Source of the DNA: an uncultured Rhizobium sp.
GTDB lineage: Bacteria; Pseudomonadota; Alphaproteobacteria; Rhizobiales; Rhizobiaceae
DNA length: 51,592 bases
Assembly: GCA_945952045.1 (NCBI GenBank)
Contig: CAMFHE010000035.1
Coordinates: forward strand, 1-51,592
Direction: 5' to 3'
Below are positions 16,453 through 25,459 of the stretch, piece after piece. The notes beneath the pieces were generated by a model that did not search any database, was not told the origin of the DNA, and saw nothing but the letters and a program-made list of their open reading frames with translations. The position numbers were made by a program, and so were the translations under genes. Positions within the stretch are counted from its first letter, which is position 1, and each line of letters opens with the position of its first letter.

Positions 16453-16838
16453 TATCTTGTCCTTTCCAGACTATTTCCTAGGCACGACCACCACTCGATT
16501 AAATTTCGCACATTTTTTAGGCTCTATGCCTCAATTATTATCATGATTTGCGTTGCATGTAAGCAGAAAAACGCATTGTTGCGCTGACTATGTTGGGGCA
16601 TTGGCTAAATTTTATGCATTTGCGCAAATAACGAACGCGCGGCGCGACCATTGGTTCCGTGCCGCACGCTTCGTGGGCAGATTTAGCCGGCGAAACGAGA
16701 AAAATTCATCGGTTTGGCGCGGACTCGTAAAGTTGGCACGGGATATGCATTCCTATTGGCAGCCTCCCTTGAAGGGCCGCCGAACGGCCGTTCAAGATTG
16801 CTCAGACCTTGCAACATTCGTTAGTTGAGAGATTCGCA
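16453..16838. other. gstI-glnII intergenic region
   Basis: These 386 bases hold the sigma-54 promoter of glnII at 16734-16750 and a 12-bp palindrome ATTTGCGCAAAT at 16618-16629. NtrC sites are expected here, but I find only a weak half-match (GCACGCTTCGTG, near 16666). No convincing gene is present; the open + frame at 16553-16828 spans the promoter and is rejected. Confidence 0.6.
16734..16750 (+). promoter_or_regulatory. Sigma-54 (RpoN) promoter of glnII
   Basis: TGGCACGGGATATGCAT fits the -24/-12 pattern, with GG at 16735-16736 and GC at 16747-16748 separated by exactly 10 bases. It lies about 90 bp before the glnII ATG. glnII of rhizobia is known to be RpoN/NtrC dependent. Confidence 0.85.
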
Positions 16839-17879
16839 ATGACCAAGTTTAAGCTCGAGTACATCTGGCTCGACGGTTACACCCCGGTGCCGAACCTTCG
16901 CGGCAAGACGCAGATCAAGGAATTCGACGCGTTCCCGACGCTCGAACAGCTCCCGCTGTGGGGATTTGACGGCTCCTCCACGAACCAGGCCGAAGGCCGC
17001 AGCTCCGATTGCGTGCTGAAGCCGGTCGCCCTCTATCCCGATCCGGCCCGCACAAACGGCGTTCTGGTCATGTGCGAAGTCATGATGCCCGATGGCAAGA
17101 CGCCGCATCCGTCCAACAGCCGCGCCACCATCCTCGACGATTCCGACACCTGGTTCGGTTTCGAACAGGAATACTTTTTCTACCAGAACGGCCGCCCGCT
17201 CGGTTTCCCGGAGCAGGGCTACCCGGCGCCGCAGGGTCCGTACTACACGGGCGTCGGCTTCAAGAACGTCGGTAACATCGCACGCCAGATCGTCGAAGAG
17301 CATCTCGACCTCTGCCTGGCCGCTGGCATCAACCATGAAGGCATCAATGCCGAAGTGGCCAAGGGCCAGTGGGAATTCCAGGTTTTCGGCAAGGGCTCCA
17401 AGAAGGCAGCTGACGAAATCTGGATGGCGCGCTACCTGCTGACGCGTCTTTGCGAAAAGTATTGCATCGATATCGAATGGCACTGCAAGCCGCTCGGCGA
17501 CACCGACTGGAACGGCTCGGGCATGCACTGCAATTTCTCGACCAAGCACATGCGCGAAGTCGGCGGCAAGGAATACTTCGAAGCGCTCATGGCGCAGTTC
17601 GACAAGAACCTGGAAGCCCACATCGCCGTCTACGGTCCGGACAATCATCTGCGCCTGACCGGCAAGCACGAAACCGCTCCGTGGAACAAGTTCTCCTACG
17701 GCGTGGCTGACCGTGGCGCCTCGATCCGCGTTCCGCATTCCTTCGTCAACAACGGCTATCGTGGTTACCTCGAAGACCGCCGTCCGAACTCCCAGGGCGA
17801 CCCCTACCAGATCGCTTCGCAGGTTCTGAAGACGATCTCGGAAGTGCCGCTGTCCGGTTCGGCCTCCGCTGCCGCCTGA
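16839..17879 (+). CDS. glnII: Glutamine synthetase type II
   Basis: A 346-residue eukaryote-like glutamine synthetase that forms glutamine from glutamate, ammonia and ATP; it is the heat-labile octameric isozyme of rhizobia. Visible motifs are LPLWGFDGSST near 50, FGFEQEYFF near 105, INAEVAKGQWEFQV, GSGMHCNFSTK near 230 and NKFSYGVADRGASIRVPH near 290. MTKFKLEYIW is the family N-terminus, so the ATG at 16839 is used and not 16809. It has no adenylylation-type loop, as expected for GSII. Regulation is by the sigma-54 promoter and by GstI. Confidence 0.97.
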   Translation: MTKFKLEYIWLDGYTPVPNLRGKTQIKEFDAFPTLEQLPLWGFDGSSTNQAEGRSSDCVLKPVALYPDPARTNGVLVMCEVMMPDGKTPHPSNSRATILDDSDTWFGFEQEYFFYQNGRPLGFPEQGYPAPQGPYYTGVGFKNVGNIARQIVEEHLDLCLAAGINHEGINAEVAKGQWEFQVFGKGSKKAADEIWMARYLLTRLCEKYCIDIEWHCKPLGDTDWNGSGMHCNFSTKHMREVGGKEYFEALMAQFDKNLEAHIAVYGPDNHLRLTGKHETAPWNKFSYGVADRGASIRVPHSFVNNGYRGYLEDRRPNSQGDPYQIASQVLKTISEVPLSGSASAAA

Positions 17880-17899
17880 TCGATAGCGAATTGAACATG

Positions 17900-17935
17900 A
17901 AAAAGGCCTCTCCGCTTCGGCGGGGAGGCCTTTTT
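17900..17935. terminator. Bidirectional rho-independent terminator
   Basis: A 16-bp stem (AAAAAGGCCTCTCCGC with GCGGGGAGGCCTTTTT, one G-U) closes on a TTCG tetraloop. It lies between the convergent ends of glnII and the adenylate cyclase gene and can serve both. Confidence 0.93.
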
Positions 17936-17952
17936 ACTTGTCAGGGATTTAT

Positions 17953-19932
17953 TCAGGCCGAAACGGCGATGCGGGCGCGCATGGTTGCATAATAGGCGGA
18001 AAATTGTGGAAGCGCGGCCGTCAGACGATCGAAAGCGGCGTCGTCGGCAGTCAGCGTGCCCGCATATTTCGCCTCGAGAAAACGGGCGTGATCCGCCAGC
18101 ACATCGTCTGGCGGGGCAGTTTTCAGCGCCGTGAAGACCGGGGAGGCGACCGAGCGGCCTTTGACCTGAATGCGGTCGAGCTCAACCATACAGAAGCGGC
18201 TGGCGGCCTGTCGCGCTGTCTCCTCGCCAAGCAGCAGCGGGACGGCGACGGATTTCGATTCTCCCTCCAGCCGCGAGGCGAGGTTGACGGAATCGCCGAG
18301 CGCTGAATAATCGAAGCGGCTGACCGAGCCCATATTGCCGACCACGCAATCGCCAGTGTTGATGCCGACGCCGATCCTCAGGCCATAGGGTTCCTCGCCG
18401 CGCGTCGCCAGCTCCGCCTGAAGCGTGGCATTGAAGCGATCCATTGCCTCCAGCATGCGCAATGCTGCCTCGACCGAATGGGCGGCATGATCGGGATCGT
18501 CAATCGGCGCGTTCCAGAAGGCCATGACACAGTCGCCAATATATTTGTCGATCGTGCCGCCGCAGGCGAGGATCTCGTCGGAAAGCGGCGTCAGCAGCCG
18601 ATTGATCAGCGTCGTCAGTTGCTGTGGATCGTTTTTCATCCGTTCGGCGATGGTGGTGAAGCCGCGCACGTCGCAAAACAGGATAGAGAGATTGCGGGTC
18701 TCGCCGCCGAGCTTCAGTTGCGAGGGGTCGTTGGCAAGGCGCTCGACCATGGCTGGCGAGAGATATTGCCCAAAGGCGCGCGTCACCTGCCGACGCGTGC
18801 GCCGCTCGGCGGCATAGTCGAGACCCGATTGACCGATGACCACGGTCAGGTAGGAAAGGACGGGGCCGACCGGAGAGGCGAAAATGCGCCCATAGCGCAC
18901 CGTTGCATAGGCAAGTCCGACGGCGACAGCGACGGAGGCAGCACCCCACAGGACCGTTATCCAGTTTGTGTCCCGATAGACGACGGCAGCGCCGACGACA
19001 GCGCCGAGCACGATCAACAGCATGCGCAAGGCTGTTCCTGTATCGGCGATGGCAAGCCCATGGCTCAGATTGTCGACGAGCGTTGCCTGCACCTCGACGC
19101 CGGCGACGAGCCGACTCGTGTGAACGGTGTAGGGCGTCGCGAATGTATCCGGCGCGCCGGCGCGAACATCCGGCGCGGTTTGCAGGCTGAGGCCGACCAG
19201 AACGGTCCGCCCCTTGAAATAGCCTTCCGGCAGAAAATTCTGCGGGTCGAGCGCCTGGTAATACGAGACGGTTGGGTAGGTGCGCGCCGGGCCGAAAGCC
19301 TGCAGCATGGCGCCGCTTTCCCGCAACACCAGCGGCTGGCCTGCGGCGCGCGCAATCTCGGCGGCAAAGCTATCCTCGTAGGCAGGCATGCCGCGCAGGA
19401 CGCCATCGCCATCGAGTCCCACCGAGGCGATGCCGACATGCGCGCCGGCCTCGACGAAGCGCGGCAGCGGTTCGGTGCGGATCAGCTGATCGGCCTGCGG
19501 GGTGTTGATCAGGGTTTCGTCGCCGGCCAACACGACATCCGGCCCCAGAGCGGCCTGCAGGGCATCGTCATTGGCCGGATCGACGGCGGGTTCGGCGAAG
19601 ATGATGTCGAGACCAATGGCCTTAGCCCCGGCCTCGCGCAGCTTCTCGATCAGCTGGGCGTGCAGCGCCCGCGGCCACGGCCATTGATGGGGGATTTCGG
19701 AAAGCGACGGCTCGTCGATGGCGACGATAACGGGTCCGTCCTGCGGCATCGGCGGCTGGCCGATCGTCGTCAGGTAGTCGAAGCTGCGCAGTTCAATCAG
19801 CCGCCAGGGTGAGGTGAAGGAAAGCGCAATCACCGCGCCGATCGCGACAACGACGAGCAAAGCAAGGCCGGCGAGCCGATGCCGTATGCGTCCCTGCGCC
19901 CCGTTCTTCGCCTGGCTGTCGAACGGCCACAT
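17953..19932 (-). CDS. CHASE2 domain-containing class III adenylate cyclase
   Basis: A 659-residue membrane cyclase with an N-terminal TM (about 19-40), a periplasmic CHASE2 sensor (about 45-295), three TM segments (about 302-370) and a catalytic domain (about 410-600). Metal aspartates are D422 (CDVRGF) and D468 (DKYIGD); the adenine-selecting pair is K464 and D542 (FDYSALGD); N551 and R555 complete the active site. All canonical residues are present, so ATP to cAMP is the expected reaction. The ATG is two bases after the stop of the FecR-barrel gene, so the pair is one operon. The sensed signal is unknown. Confidence 0.94.
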   Translation of the reverse strand: MWPFDSQAKNGAQGRIRHRLAGLALLVVVAIGAVIALSFTSPWRLIELRSFDYLTTIGQPPMPQDGPVIVAIDEPSLSEIPHQWPWPRALHAQLIEKLREAGAKAIGLDIIFAEPAVDPANDDALQAALGPDVVLAGDETLINTPQADQLIRTEPLPRFVEAGAHVGIASVGLDGDGVLRGMPAYEDSFAAEIARAAGQPLVLRESGAMLQAFGPARTYPTVSYYQALDPQNFLPEGYFKGRTVLVGLSLQTAPDVRAGAPDTFATPYTVHTSRLVAGVEVQATLVDNLSHGLAIADTGTALRMLLIVLGAVVGAAVVYRDTNWITVLWGAASVAVAVGLAYATVRYGRIFASPVGPVLSYLTVVIGQSGLDYAAERRTRRQVTRAFGQYLSPAMVERLANDPSQLKLGGETRNLSILFCDVRGFTTIAERMKNDPQQLTTLINRLLTPLSDEILACGGTIDKYIGDCVMAFWNAPIDDPDHAAHSVEAALRMLEAMDRFNATLQAELATRGEEPYGLRIGVGINTGDCVVGNMGSVSRFDYSALGDSVNLASRLEGESKSVAVPLLLGEETARQAASRFCMVELDRIQVKGRSVASPVFTALKTAPPDDVLADHARFLEAKYAGTLTADDAAFDRLTAALPQFSAYYATMRARIAVSA

Positions 19933-19934
19933 CG

Positions 19935-22900
19935 TCAGAAGCGCACTTTGAGGGAGCCCATATAGGTGCGGCCCCAGCCGGGAACGCGCGGCGTGACTTC
20001 GAACTGCTCGTCAAAAATATTGTAGGCGGCGAGATTGACGGCAAACCGCTTGTCGAACGGCTCCCACTCCAGCGTCGCATCCACGGTCCAATAGGCATCC
20101 AACTCGTTGCCAGCGCCGTCACCCTGCCGCTTGCCGGTATAATTGGCGGCGAGCGTCGTCTTGATATTGTTGTCGTTGACCCAGGTGAGCGCGACCTGCG
20201 CAGCCTTTTTCGGCACGTAGGGCAGGCCCTGACCGAAGCCGGCGCTGGTCGGATCGAGGTTTTCCGAGTCGGCGTAGACGCCGGTTGCCGAGAAGCCGAA
20301 ACCATGGCCGAGCGCGACATTGGCGGTGGCGCTGACGCGATCGACGCGGCCTTTGGTGAGATCGATCGTGTCTACGGTCAAGGGTACGCCGATGGAAAGG
20401 CCACGAAGATTCTGGTGCTGGAAATCGACGGCGGTGAACAGCCGGTCGTTCCATTCCGCTTCCCAGCGGGCAGCGATGGTATCGCTATAGCCATTGATCG
20501 CCAGCGGTCGCTGGTTGGATTGCAGGCCGACGAGCCCGATGGGCGACAGCGTCGGCAAGCTGACATTATAGCCTTCACGCATATAGCCGAGGCGCAGCCA
20601 TTGCCCTTCCGTTGGCGACCAGGCAACGCCGGCGCGCGGCTCCAGCCTCGCCACATCGACGGTATCGCCGTTGAGATATGTGCCGAACAACGCGCCTTCG
20701 AATTTCAGGTCTGGCGTCGCCTCGTAGAGCGCATCGACATAGGCGCGGCCAACGGTGATATCGTCGGTAATTTCGTTGAAATTGAACGTTGCTGGCGGCG
20801 GTTGAAGGACGATGTCCAGCACCTGACTATGCACGCGCATCCGGCCGCCTTCGACACCATAGCGCCAAACGAGCTGATCGTCACCAACGGTGTGGTTCAA
20901 GGCGCCGACGATGCCGCGCTGCTCGTCCAGATTGTTGTCGTCGGTCACCAGGAAATTGTTGATGATCCCCAATTCGCGGCTTTCGCGCTTTTGCTCGGTA
21001 TAGAAGATGGCCGCGTTGAGGTTGTTGCGATAGGCGAAAGAATGGCTCCAGGCAATGCCTGCCTGTGTCGCTTCGGTCTTGTAGTTATTCTGCATCCCGA
21101 GCAGCACGGGAATCCCGCCGAAATCGATTATCAGCGGCAGGGTGATATCCTGCTCGGACTTGCCGCGCGACACGAAGCCGACGATATGGTCGTTTGCTGT
21201 TGGAGAGGCGGTGGCGTAGGCGGTGCCGCTGCGCAGTTCGGTGTCGCTGATGAAACCGCCGTCGAGGCCGTTGAAGATGCGCGTGTCCGGCTTGTTTTCG
21301 AACTGGCCCTGAACGTAAAAACTGAAGGGCACCGGCTCGTTGCTATAGCCCTGCGCTTCGATTTCCTTCAAGCGGCCGGTCTTGGCGTTCGGATCGTCCG
21401 GACGGGTAAAGGTGATGCCGGCCGAGCCTTCGACGAAGGGGCGCCGCAACAGGTTTGCCGTGCGCGAGCGACCGGATAGCATATGCGGATCGAGCAGCAG
21501 CCCCTGCATGAACGAAGAAAATGTCGAACTGTTCTGCGAATAGGCGGCGGTATTGTCCCCATAGCTATAGGCGTTGACGAAGGGATCCGGGCTGCCGCGC
21601 AGCGTCTGGTCGACATAGCTGGCGCCGGTGAAGGGGCTGAAGACGACATCGCCGTAATACTGTCCCCAGGCGTTGAGGCCCTGCAGGCGGAAAGCATTGT
21701 TCAGCGTCGAGCCGGCATCCTGGTTGGCGCTGAGCGCGCCGTAATAGCCGCCGCGCGCCCGTGCGCGCTTGAGATAATCCTGCGCGTTGCGGATCGCGCC
21801 ATCGGCATCGTAATCGTCGATGGCAATCGCCGTGCGGATCGAGGAAATTGCCGGGTCGTTGGGGTCGAGACGGTCGGCATTGTCGATGGCCTGGGCGGCG
21901 GCATCGCGATTGCCGGTCTCGTAGTGTACCGCGGCCAGCATCAGCTCGGCTTGCGAATAGCCGGGATTGGCGGTCGATCCGGCGAGCAGGTCTTCCATCG
22001 CCTTGTCCATCTCGCCGGTCTGCATGTAATAGCGGCCACGGATGACGCGGGCGATTTCAAAGGCGGGATCGGCGGTCAGCGCGATATCGATCTCACGCTT
22101 GGCTTCTTTCATCCGGCCCTGTTCGAGATAAAGGATCGCCAGGTTCACATGCGATAGCGGATCCTGCGGATCGAGATCGATGGCCTGCTTCAAGGCCTCT
22201 TCCGCACCGCGCCGGTCTCCGATTTCGATCAGGGCAAGGCCGAGATTGTTTAATCCGCTGGACGAGCCGGGCGCGACGGCAAGCGCTGCGCGAAGATCGG
22301 CAATCGATCCCTTGATATCGCCCTGGTAGTCGGAACGATAGGATGCGCGCGCCTCTAGCGCCATGGGGTGGGTGGGGTCGATGGCGAGCGAGCGTTCGAA
22401 AGCATCGCGCATCTGCTCGCGGTCATCGATCAGCATTGCGAAATGCGCGCGTGCTGCAGGCAATGTCGGATCGTTCGGATAGCGCGCTTCGGCCTTTTTC
22501 AGCACTTCCACCGCCGCCTTGACGTCTTTCAGGAAACCGGCGGTCCAGGCTTCGGCCAGTGCGCCGTAGGGGCCACCTGCGGTTTTCGGTGGCTGTTCGA
22601 CACGGTCAGGATCGGTCAACGAGCGCGCGTAATAGCCGCCATAAGCGGCGATGGCCTGACGTTGCGGATCGAGCCGGCCGGAAGCCCTGCCAAACAGTTT
22701 CGCGGCTTCCGGGTAATTGCGCTCCGCACCGGCAAACAGCGCCCGGATGAGATCGGCGCGCGCCTGCTGGCGGGCGGAAAGGCCCCGCGCTTCGGCGGCC
22801 TGCAAGGCCGCTTCCGCCGGGCGGCGACCGCCAAGCGTCATCTGCACTTCGGCCAGCGTCAGCCAGTCCTCAGCATTGCGGCTTGTTTCGGGTTTCGCAT

Positions 22901-23591
22901 CGATGCGGCTTTTTTCCGCTGACATGTTGCGCACGGGCAGAGGCGAGGCCGGCATGAAGGTGAAGGAATCGCGCAGCTGCAGATAATACAGCATCTGTTC
23001 GCGGTCCTTGGGCGTGACGATGACCACCTTTTGCGGCGCCTGGCCGATGGAAGCGACGGCGCCTTCGCCCTGACGGACCTGGACGCTGCCCTGCGCATTC
23101 TTCAATTCGACGATGCCTTCGAGGACGATCAGCGAGGTCTTGCCGCCGGCATCGACGGAAAGCGTCCAGTCCGTGCCGCGAATGGCGGCGGTTGCGGCCG
23201 GCGTATTGACGGCCACGCCGGTGCCGCCGCGTTCGGCGCGGGCCCAGATCGTTCCGGATTGCAGTTCGAGGTCGGTGTCGCCGCCATCGCGAGCCATATT
23301 CTTGACCAGCAGCGAGGTGTTGCGGGCAAGGCGCACTTGGGTGCGATCGGAAAAGAGCACGGCGAGCTGGCCGGTTGCGTTGGTGCGCAGAACGTCGCCG
23401 GCGAGCAGGTTCTGCTGCAATTCGACCGAACGCCAGTTGGTGATGTCGACGAAGCGGACTTCCTCGCCGAATTTGCGCGCGATGACTGCGCCGGCAGACG
23501 GCGCGTTTCTTGCCAGCGGATCGGCTTGAACAGGTATCACCGTAGACAGTATCGTGCCTGCCAGAACGGCGCCCCAGGCAGCAAGTCGCAT
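19935..23591 (-). CDS. FecR-TPR-beta-barrel fusion protein (outer membrane)
   Basis: A 1218-residue exported protein with a signal peptide (cleaved near VQA, about 24), a FecR domain (about 40-170; LLAGDVLRTNATGQLAVLF, TPAATAAIRGTDW), a run of TPR repeats (about 240-600; GLNNLGLALIEIGDRRGAEEA) and a C-terminal TonB-receptor-like beta-barrel (about 690-1218) ending SLKVRF with the terminal Phe used for barrel assembly. No plug domain is visible. GGGGA lies 6 bases before the ATG. It is co-transcribed with the CHASE2 cyclase. It may sense or bind an envelope ligand and pass this to the cyclase; this is inference from layout. Confidence 0.85.
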   Translation of the reverse strand: MRLAAWGAVLAGTILSTVIPVQADPLARNAPSAGAVIARKFGEEVRFVDITNWRSVELQQNLLAGDVLRTNATGQLAVLFSDRTQVRLARNTSLLVKNMARDGGDTDLELQSGTIWARAERGGTGVAVNTPAATAAIRGTDWTLSVDAGGKTSLIVLEGIVELKNAQGSVQVRQGEGAVASIGQAPQKVVIVTPKDREQMLYYLQLRDSFTFMPASPLPVRNMSAEKSRIDAKPETSRNAEDWLTLAEVQMTLGGRRPAEAALQAAEARGLSARQQARADLIRALFAGAERNYPEAAKLFGRASGRLDPQRQAIAAYGGYYARSLTDPDRVEQPPKTAGGPYGALAEAWTAGFLKDVKAAVEVLKKAEARYPNDPTLPAARAHFAMLIDDREQMRDAFERSLAIDPTHPMALEARASYRSDYQGDIKGSIADLRAALAVAPGSSSGLNNLGLALIEIGDRRGAEEALKQAIDLDPQDPLSHVNLAILYLEQGRMKEAKREIDIALTADPAFEIARVIRGRYYMQTGEMDKAMEDLLAGSTANPGYSQAELMLAAVHYETGNRDAAAQAIDNADRLDPNDPAISSIRTAIAIDDYDADGAIRNAQDYLKRARARGGYYGALSANQDAGSTLNNAFRLQGLNAWGQYYGDVVFSPFTGASYVDQTLRGSPDPFVNAYSYGDNTAAYSQNSSTFSSFMQGLLLDPHMLSGRSRTANLLRRPFVEGSAGITFTRPDDPNAKTGRLKEIEAQGYSNEPVPFSFYVQGQFENKPDTRIFNGLDGGFISDTELRSGTAYATASPTANDHIVGFVSRGKSEQDITLPLIIDFGGIPVLLGMQNNYKTEATQAGIAWSHSFAYRNNLNAAIFYTEQKRESRELGIINNFLVTDDNNLDEQRGIVGALNHTVGDDQLVWRYGVEGGRMRVHSQVLDIVLQPPPATFNFNEITDDITVGRAYVDALYEATPDLKFEGALFGTYLNGDTVDVARLEPRAGVAWSPTEGQWLRLGYMREGYNVSLPTLSPIGLVGLQSNQRPLAINGYSDTIAARWEAEWNDRLFTAVDFQHQNLRGLSIGVPLTVDTIDLTKGRVDRVSATANVALGHGFGFSATGVYADSENLDPTSAGFGQGLPYVPKKAAQVALTWVNDNNIKTTLAANYTGKRQGDGAGNELDAYWTVDATLEWEPFDKRFAVNLAAYNIFDEQFEVTPRVPGWGRTYMGSLKVRF

Positions 23592-23725
23592 CACTATTCC
23601 CCACCAAACTTTGATTCAGGAGTGAATAGGAGGTGAACAAATGTCAATAAGCTTAAATTTAGCATATTCGCTTTTGCGCCGAGTGTATTAAGACGGCGAC
23701 AGGTTTGGGAACGGGAGATTGATTC

Positions 23726-24277
23726 ATGGCGGATTTGGAGGTCGGCTATTCCGACGAGGGTTTGAACTCGACCGACATGGAATTCGAGCGGGATAGCGAG
23801 TATTTCGATCATATCCGCAAGGTGAACGACGTTTTCTACGATCAGATCAAGATTTCCGACCAGAAGGCCGCCTATATCTTCACTTTCATCCTCGCCTTCC
23901 TGGTCTCTTCAAGTGAAGTGCGTGGTGTTTTCAGCGTCGATCGCTATCTGAACGGAACTGTTATTGGCATTATCGCTTCGTTGCTGCTTGGGGGCGCAGC
24001 TTTGTTTTCGGCGATCTGTGCAATCAGCGTCGTAATGCCGCGAAAGAGCGCCAAGACAAGTTCGCTTTTCTGGGGCGCATGGGCGCGTCATCGCGGAGAG
24101 TTTCTCGAAGCTGCGCGCCGAAAGGATCCCAACTACCTCTTTCGCGAATATGTTTCCAACGTCGATACGCTGGCCGAGATCGCGCGCGCCAAGTATCGAT
24201 TCGCGGGTCTCGCCTTCCGCGGGCTCGTGGTTGCTGTCATCGCCTATGTCTTCTTGCTTCTGGCAGTCACGCGATAG
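23726..24277 (+). CDS. Pycsar effector-domain protein (DUF5706/PF18967-like), three TM
   Basis: A 183-residue membrane protein. A DQKAAY motif (45-50) directly precedes TM1 (48-66); TM2 spans about 77-104, a cytosolic helical part contains LFWGAWARHRGEFLEAA and TLAEIARAKYRFAGLAF, and TM3 spans about 160-181. This order matches the PycTM effector domain of Pycsar anti-phage systems, which disrupts the membrane on binding a cyclic pyrimidine nucleotide. GGGAG lies 8 bases before the ATG. No classical PycC is adjacent, but the divergent operon encodes a class III cyclase. The family call is from memory of the domain pattern. Confidence 0.75.
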   Translation: MADLEVGYSDEGLNSTDMEFERDSEYFDHIRKVNDVFYDQIKISDQKAAYIFTFILAFLVSSSEVRGVFSVDRYLNGTVIGIIASLLLGGAALFSAICAISVVMPRKSAKTSSLFWGAWARHRGEFLEAARRKDPNYLFREYVSNVDTLAEIARAKYRFAGLAFRGLVVAVIAYVFLLLAVTR

Positions 24278-24367
24278 CCTGGCATTTTAAGCCTCAAATA
24301 TTTCTTGCCAGCGCAAGGCATCGCGCTAGACTGCTCTCCATAACGGGCCGCAATCCTGGGGGAGAGC

Positions 24368-25459
24368 ATGATCGCGCCGCATCCGCTGAAAGGTCGAAAC
24401 ACACTCAAGCTCGGCGTCTTTTCGGCCAATGCCGATGGCGGGCTGGCAATCACCGATGTTCCCGAACGCTGGAAGGCCGGCTGGGACGACAATCTCTCGG
24501 CCGCGCAGATCGCCGACCGGGCGGGGCTTGAATTCTTCCTGCCTATTGCGCGTTGGAAAGGCTTCGGTGGCAAGAACGCCGTTCGCGAATGGAGCTTCGA
24601 GACCTTTACCTGGGCGGCGGGATTGGCGGCGGCGACGCAGCGCATCGGCCTGTTCATGACCGTGCATGTGCCGCTTGTGCATCCGCTTTATGCCGCCAAG
24701 GCGCTTGCGACCGTCGATCACATCAGCCATGGCCGCGCCGGGCTGAACATCGTCTGCGGCTGGAACCCCAAGGAATTCGCCATGTTCGGCGTGCCGCTGG
24801 TCGAGAAGGGATACGAGCAGGCGGCGGAATGGCTCGATATCGTCGAAAAGGCTTACGAAGGCGCGCCGTTCGATTTCGACGGCAGCTATTATACGCTGAA
24901 GGATGCGGTCAGCAGCCCGACCAGCCTGCAAAGCCCACGGCCGGTAACGATGAACGCCGCTTTCGGCGGTCCCGGCCGCGATTTCGCCGCCGCGCATTGC
25001 GACTTCCTGTTCACCACCTTCACCGAGATCGAACAGGCCGGCAGTCACGTTGCCGATATCCGCGAACGCGCGACGCGGGCAGGCCGCGATGTCGGCGTCT
25101 ACACCGTCTGCCATGTCGTCTGCCGCGAAACCCAAGCCGAGGCGGAGGCGTATTATCGTCGCTATGCGGTGACCTTGGCCGATCACGCTGCGGTCGATGC
25201 CCATATGGCGGGCAAGAAAGAATTTTCGCAATCGCATGACCGCGATGCCTATGACCGCTATCGTCAACGTTTCGCCGGTGGCGCCGGCAGTTATCCCTTG
25301 GTCGGGACGCCGGAGAAGATCGTCGAGGACATGCTGGCGATTTCACGACAGGGTTATGCGGGCATTGCCCTGTCCTTCGTCAACTACACGCACGAATTGC
25401 CATTCTTCTGCGACCGCGTCCTGCCGCTGTTGCGGCAGGCGGGTCTTCGCGTGGATTAG
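24368..25459 (+). CDS. LLM class flavin-dependent monooxygenase, SfnG-like
   Basis: A 363-residue luciferase-like FMNH2-dependent monooxygenase. Hallmarks are [13 protein letters not shown] near 57, [21 protein letters not shown], the [17 protein letters not shown] segment and [14 protein letters not shown]. Length and pattern fit dimethylsulfone monooxygenase SfnG and the pyrimidine monooxygenase RutA. GGGGGAG precedes the ATG. It converges on the sulfate transporter gene cysA with a 4-base overlap, which favours a sulfur-scavenging role; no flavin reductase is adjacent. Confidence 0.85.
   Translation: MIAPHPLKGRNTLKLGVFSANADGGLAITDVPERWKAGWDDNLSAAQIADRAGLEFFLPIARWKGFGGKNAVREWSFETFTWAAGLAAATQRIGLFMTVHVPLVHPLYAAKALATVDHISHGRAGLNIVCGWNPKEFAMFGVPLVEKGYEQAAEWLDIVEKAYEGAPFDFDGSYYTLKDAVSSPTSLQSPRPVTMNAAFGGPGRDFAAAHCDFLFTTFTEIEQAGSHVADIRERATRAGRDVGVYTVCHVVCRETQAEAEAYYRRYAVTLADHAAVDAHMAGKKEFSQSHDRDAYDRYRQRFAGGAGSYPLVGTPEKIVEDMLAISRQGYAGIALSFVNYTHELPFFCDRVLPLLRQAGLRVD

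Noticed and set aside
16618..16629. Palindrome ATTTGCGCAAAT as an NtrC or Fnr site
   Set aside because: It matches neither the NtrC (GCAC...GTGC) nor the Fnr (TTGAT...ATCAA) pattern; listed only as a palindrome.
16553..16828. 91-codon + strand frame ahead of glnII
   Set aside because: It covers the sigma-54 promoter, has no ribosome site and its residues do not look like a protein.
18478..19812. 444-codon open frame on the + strand
   Set aside because: It is antisense to the CHASE2 cyclase; the translation has no recognisable motif.
17953..19932. Calling the CHASE2 cyclase a Pycsar PycC pyrimidine cyclase
   Set aside because: It keeps K464 and D542, the adenine-selecting residues, and has a large membrane sensor part unlike PycC.
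20304..22157. Long + strand frames (391 and 224 codons)
   Set aside because: They are antisense to the FecR-TPR-barrel gene, whose frame is intact over 1218 codons.
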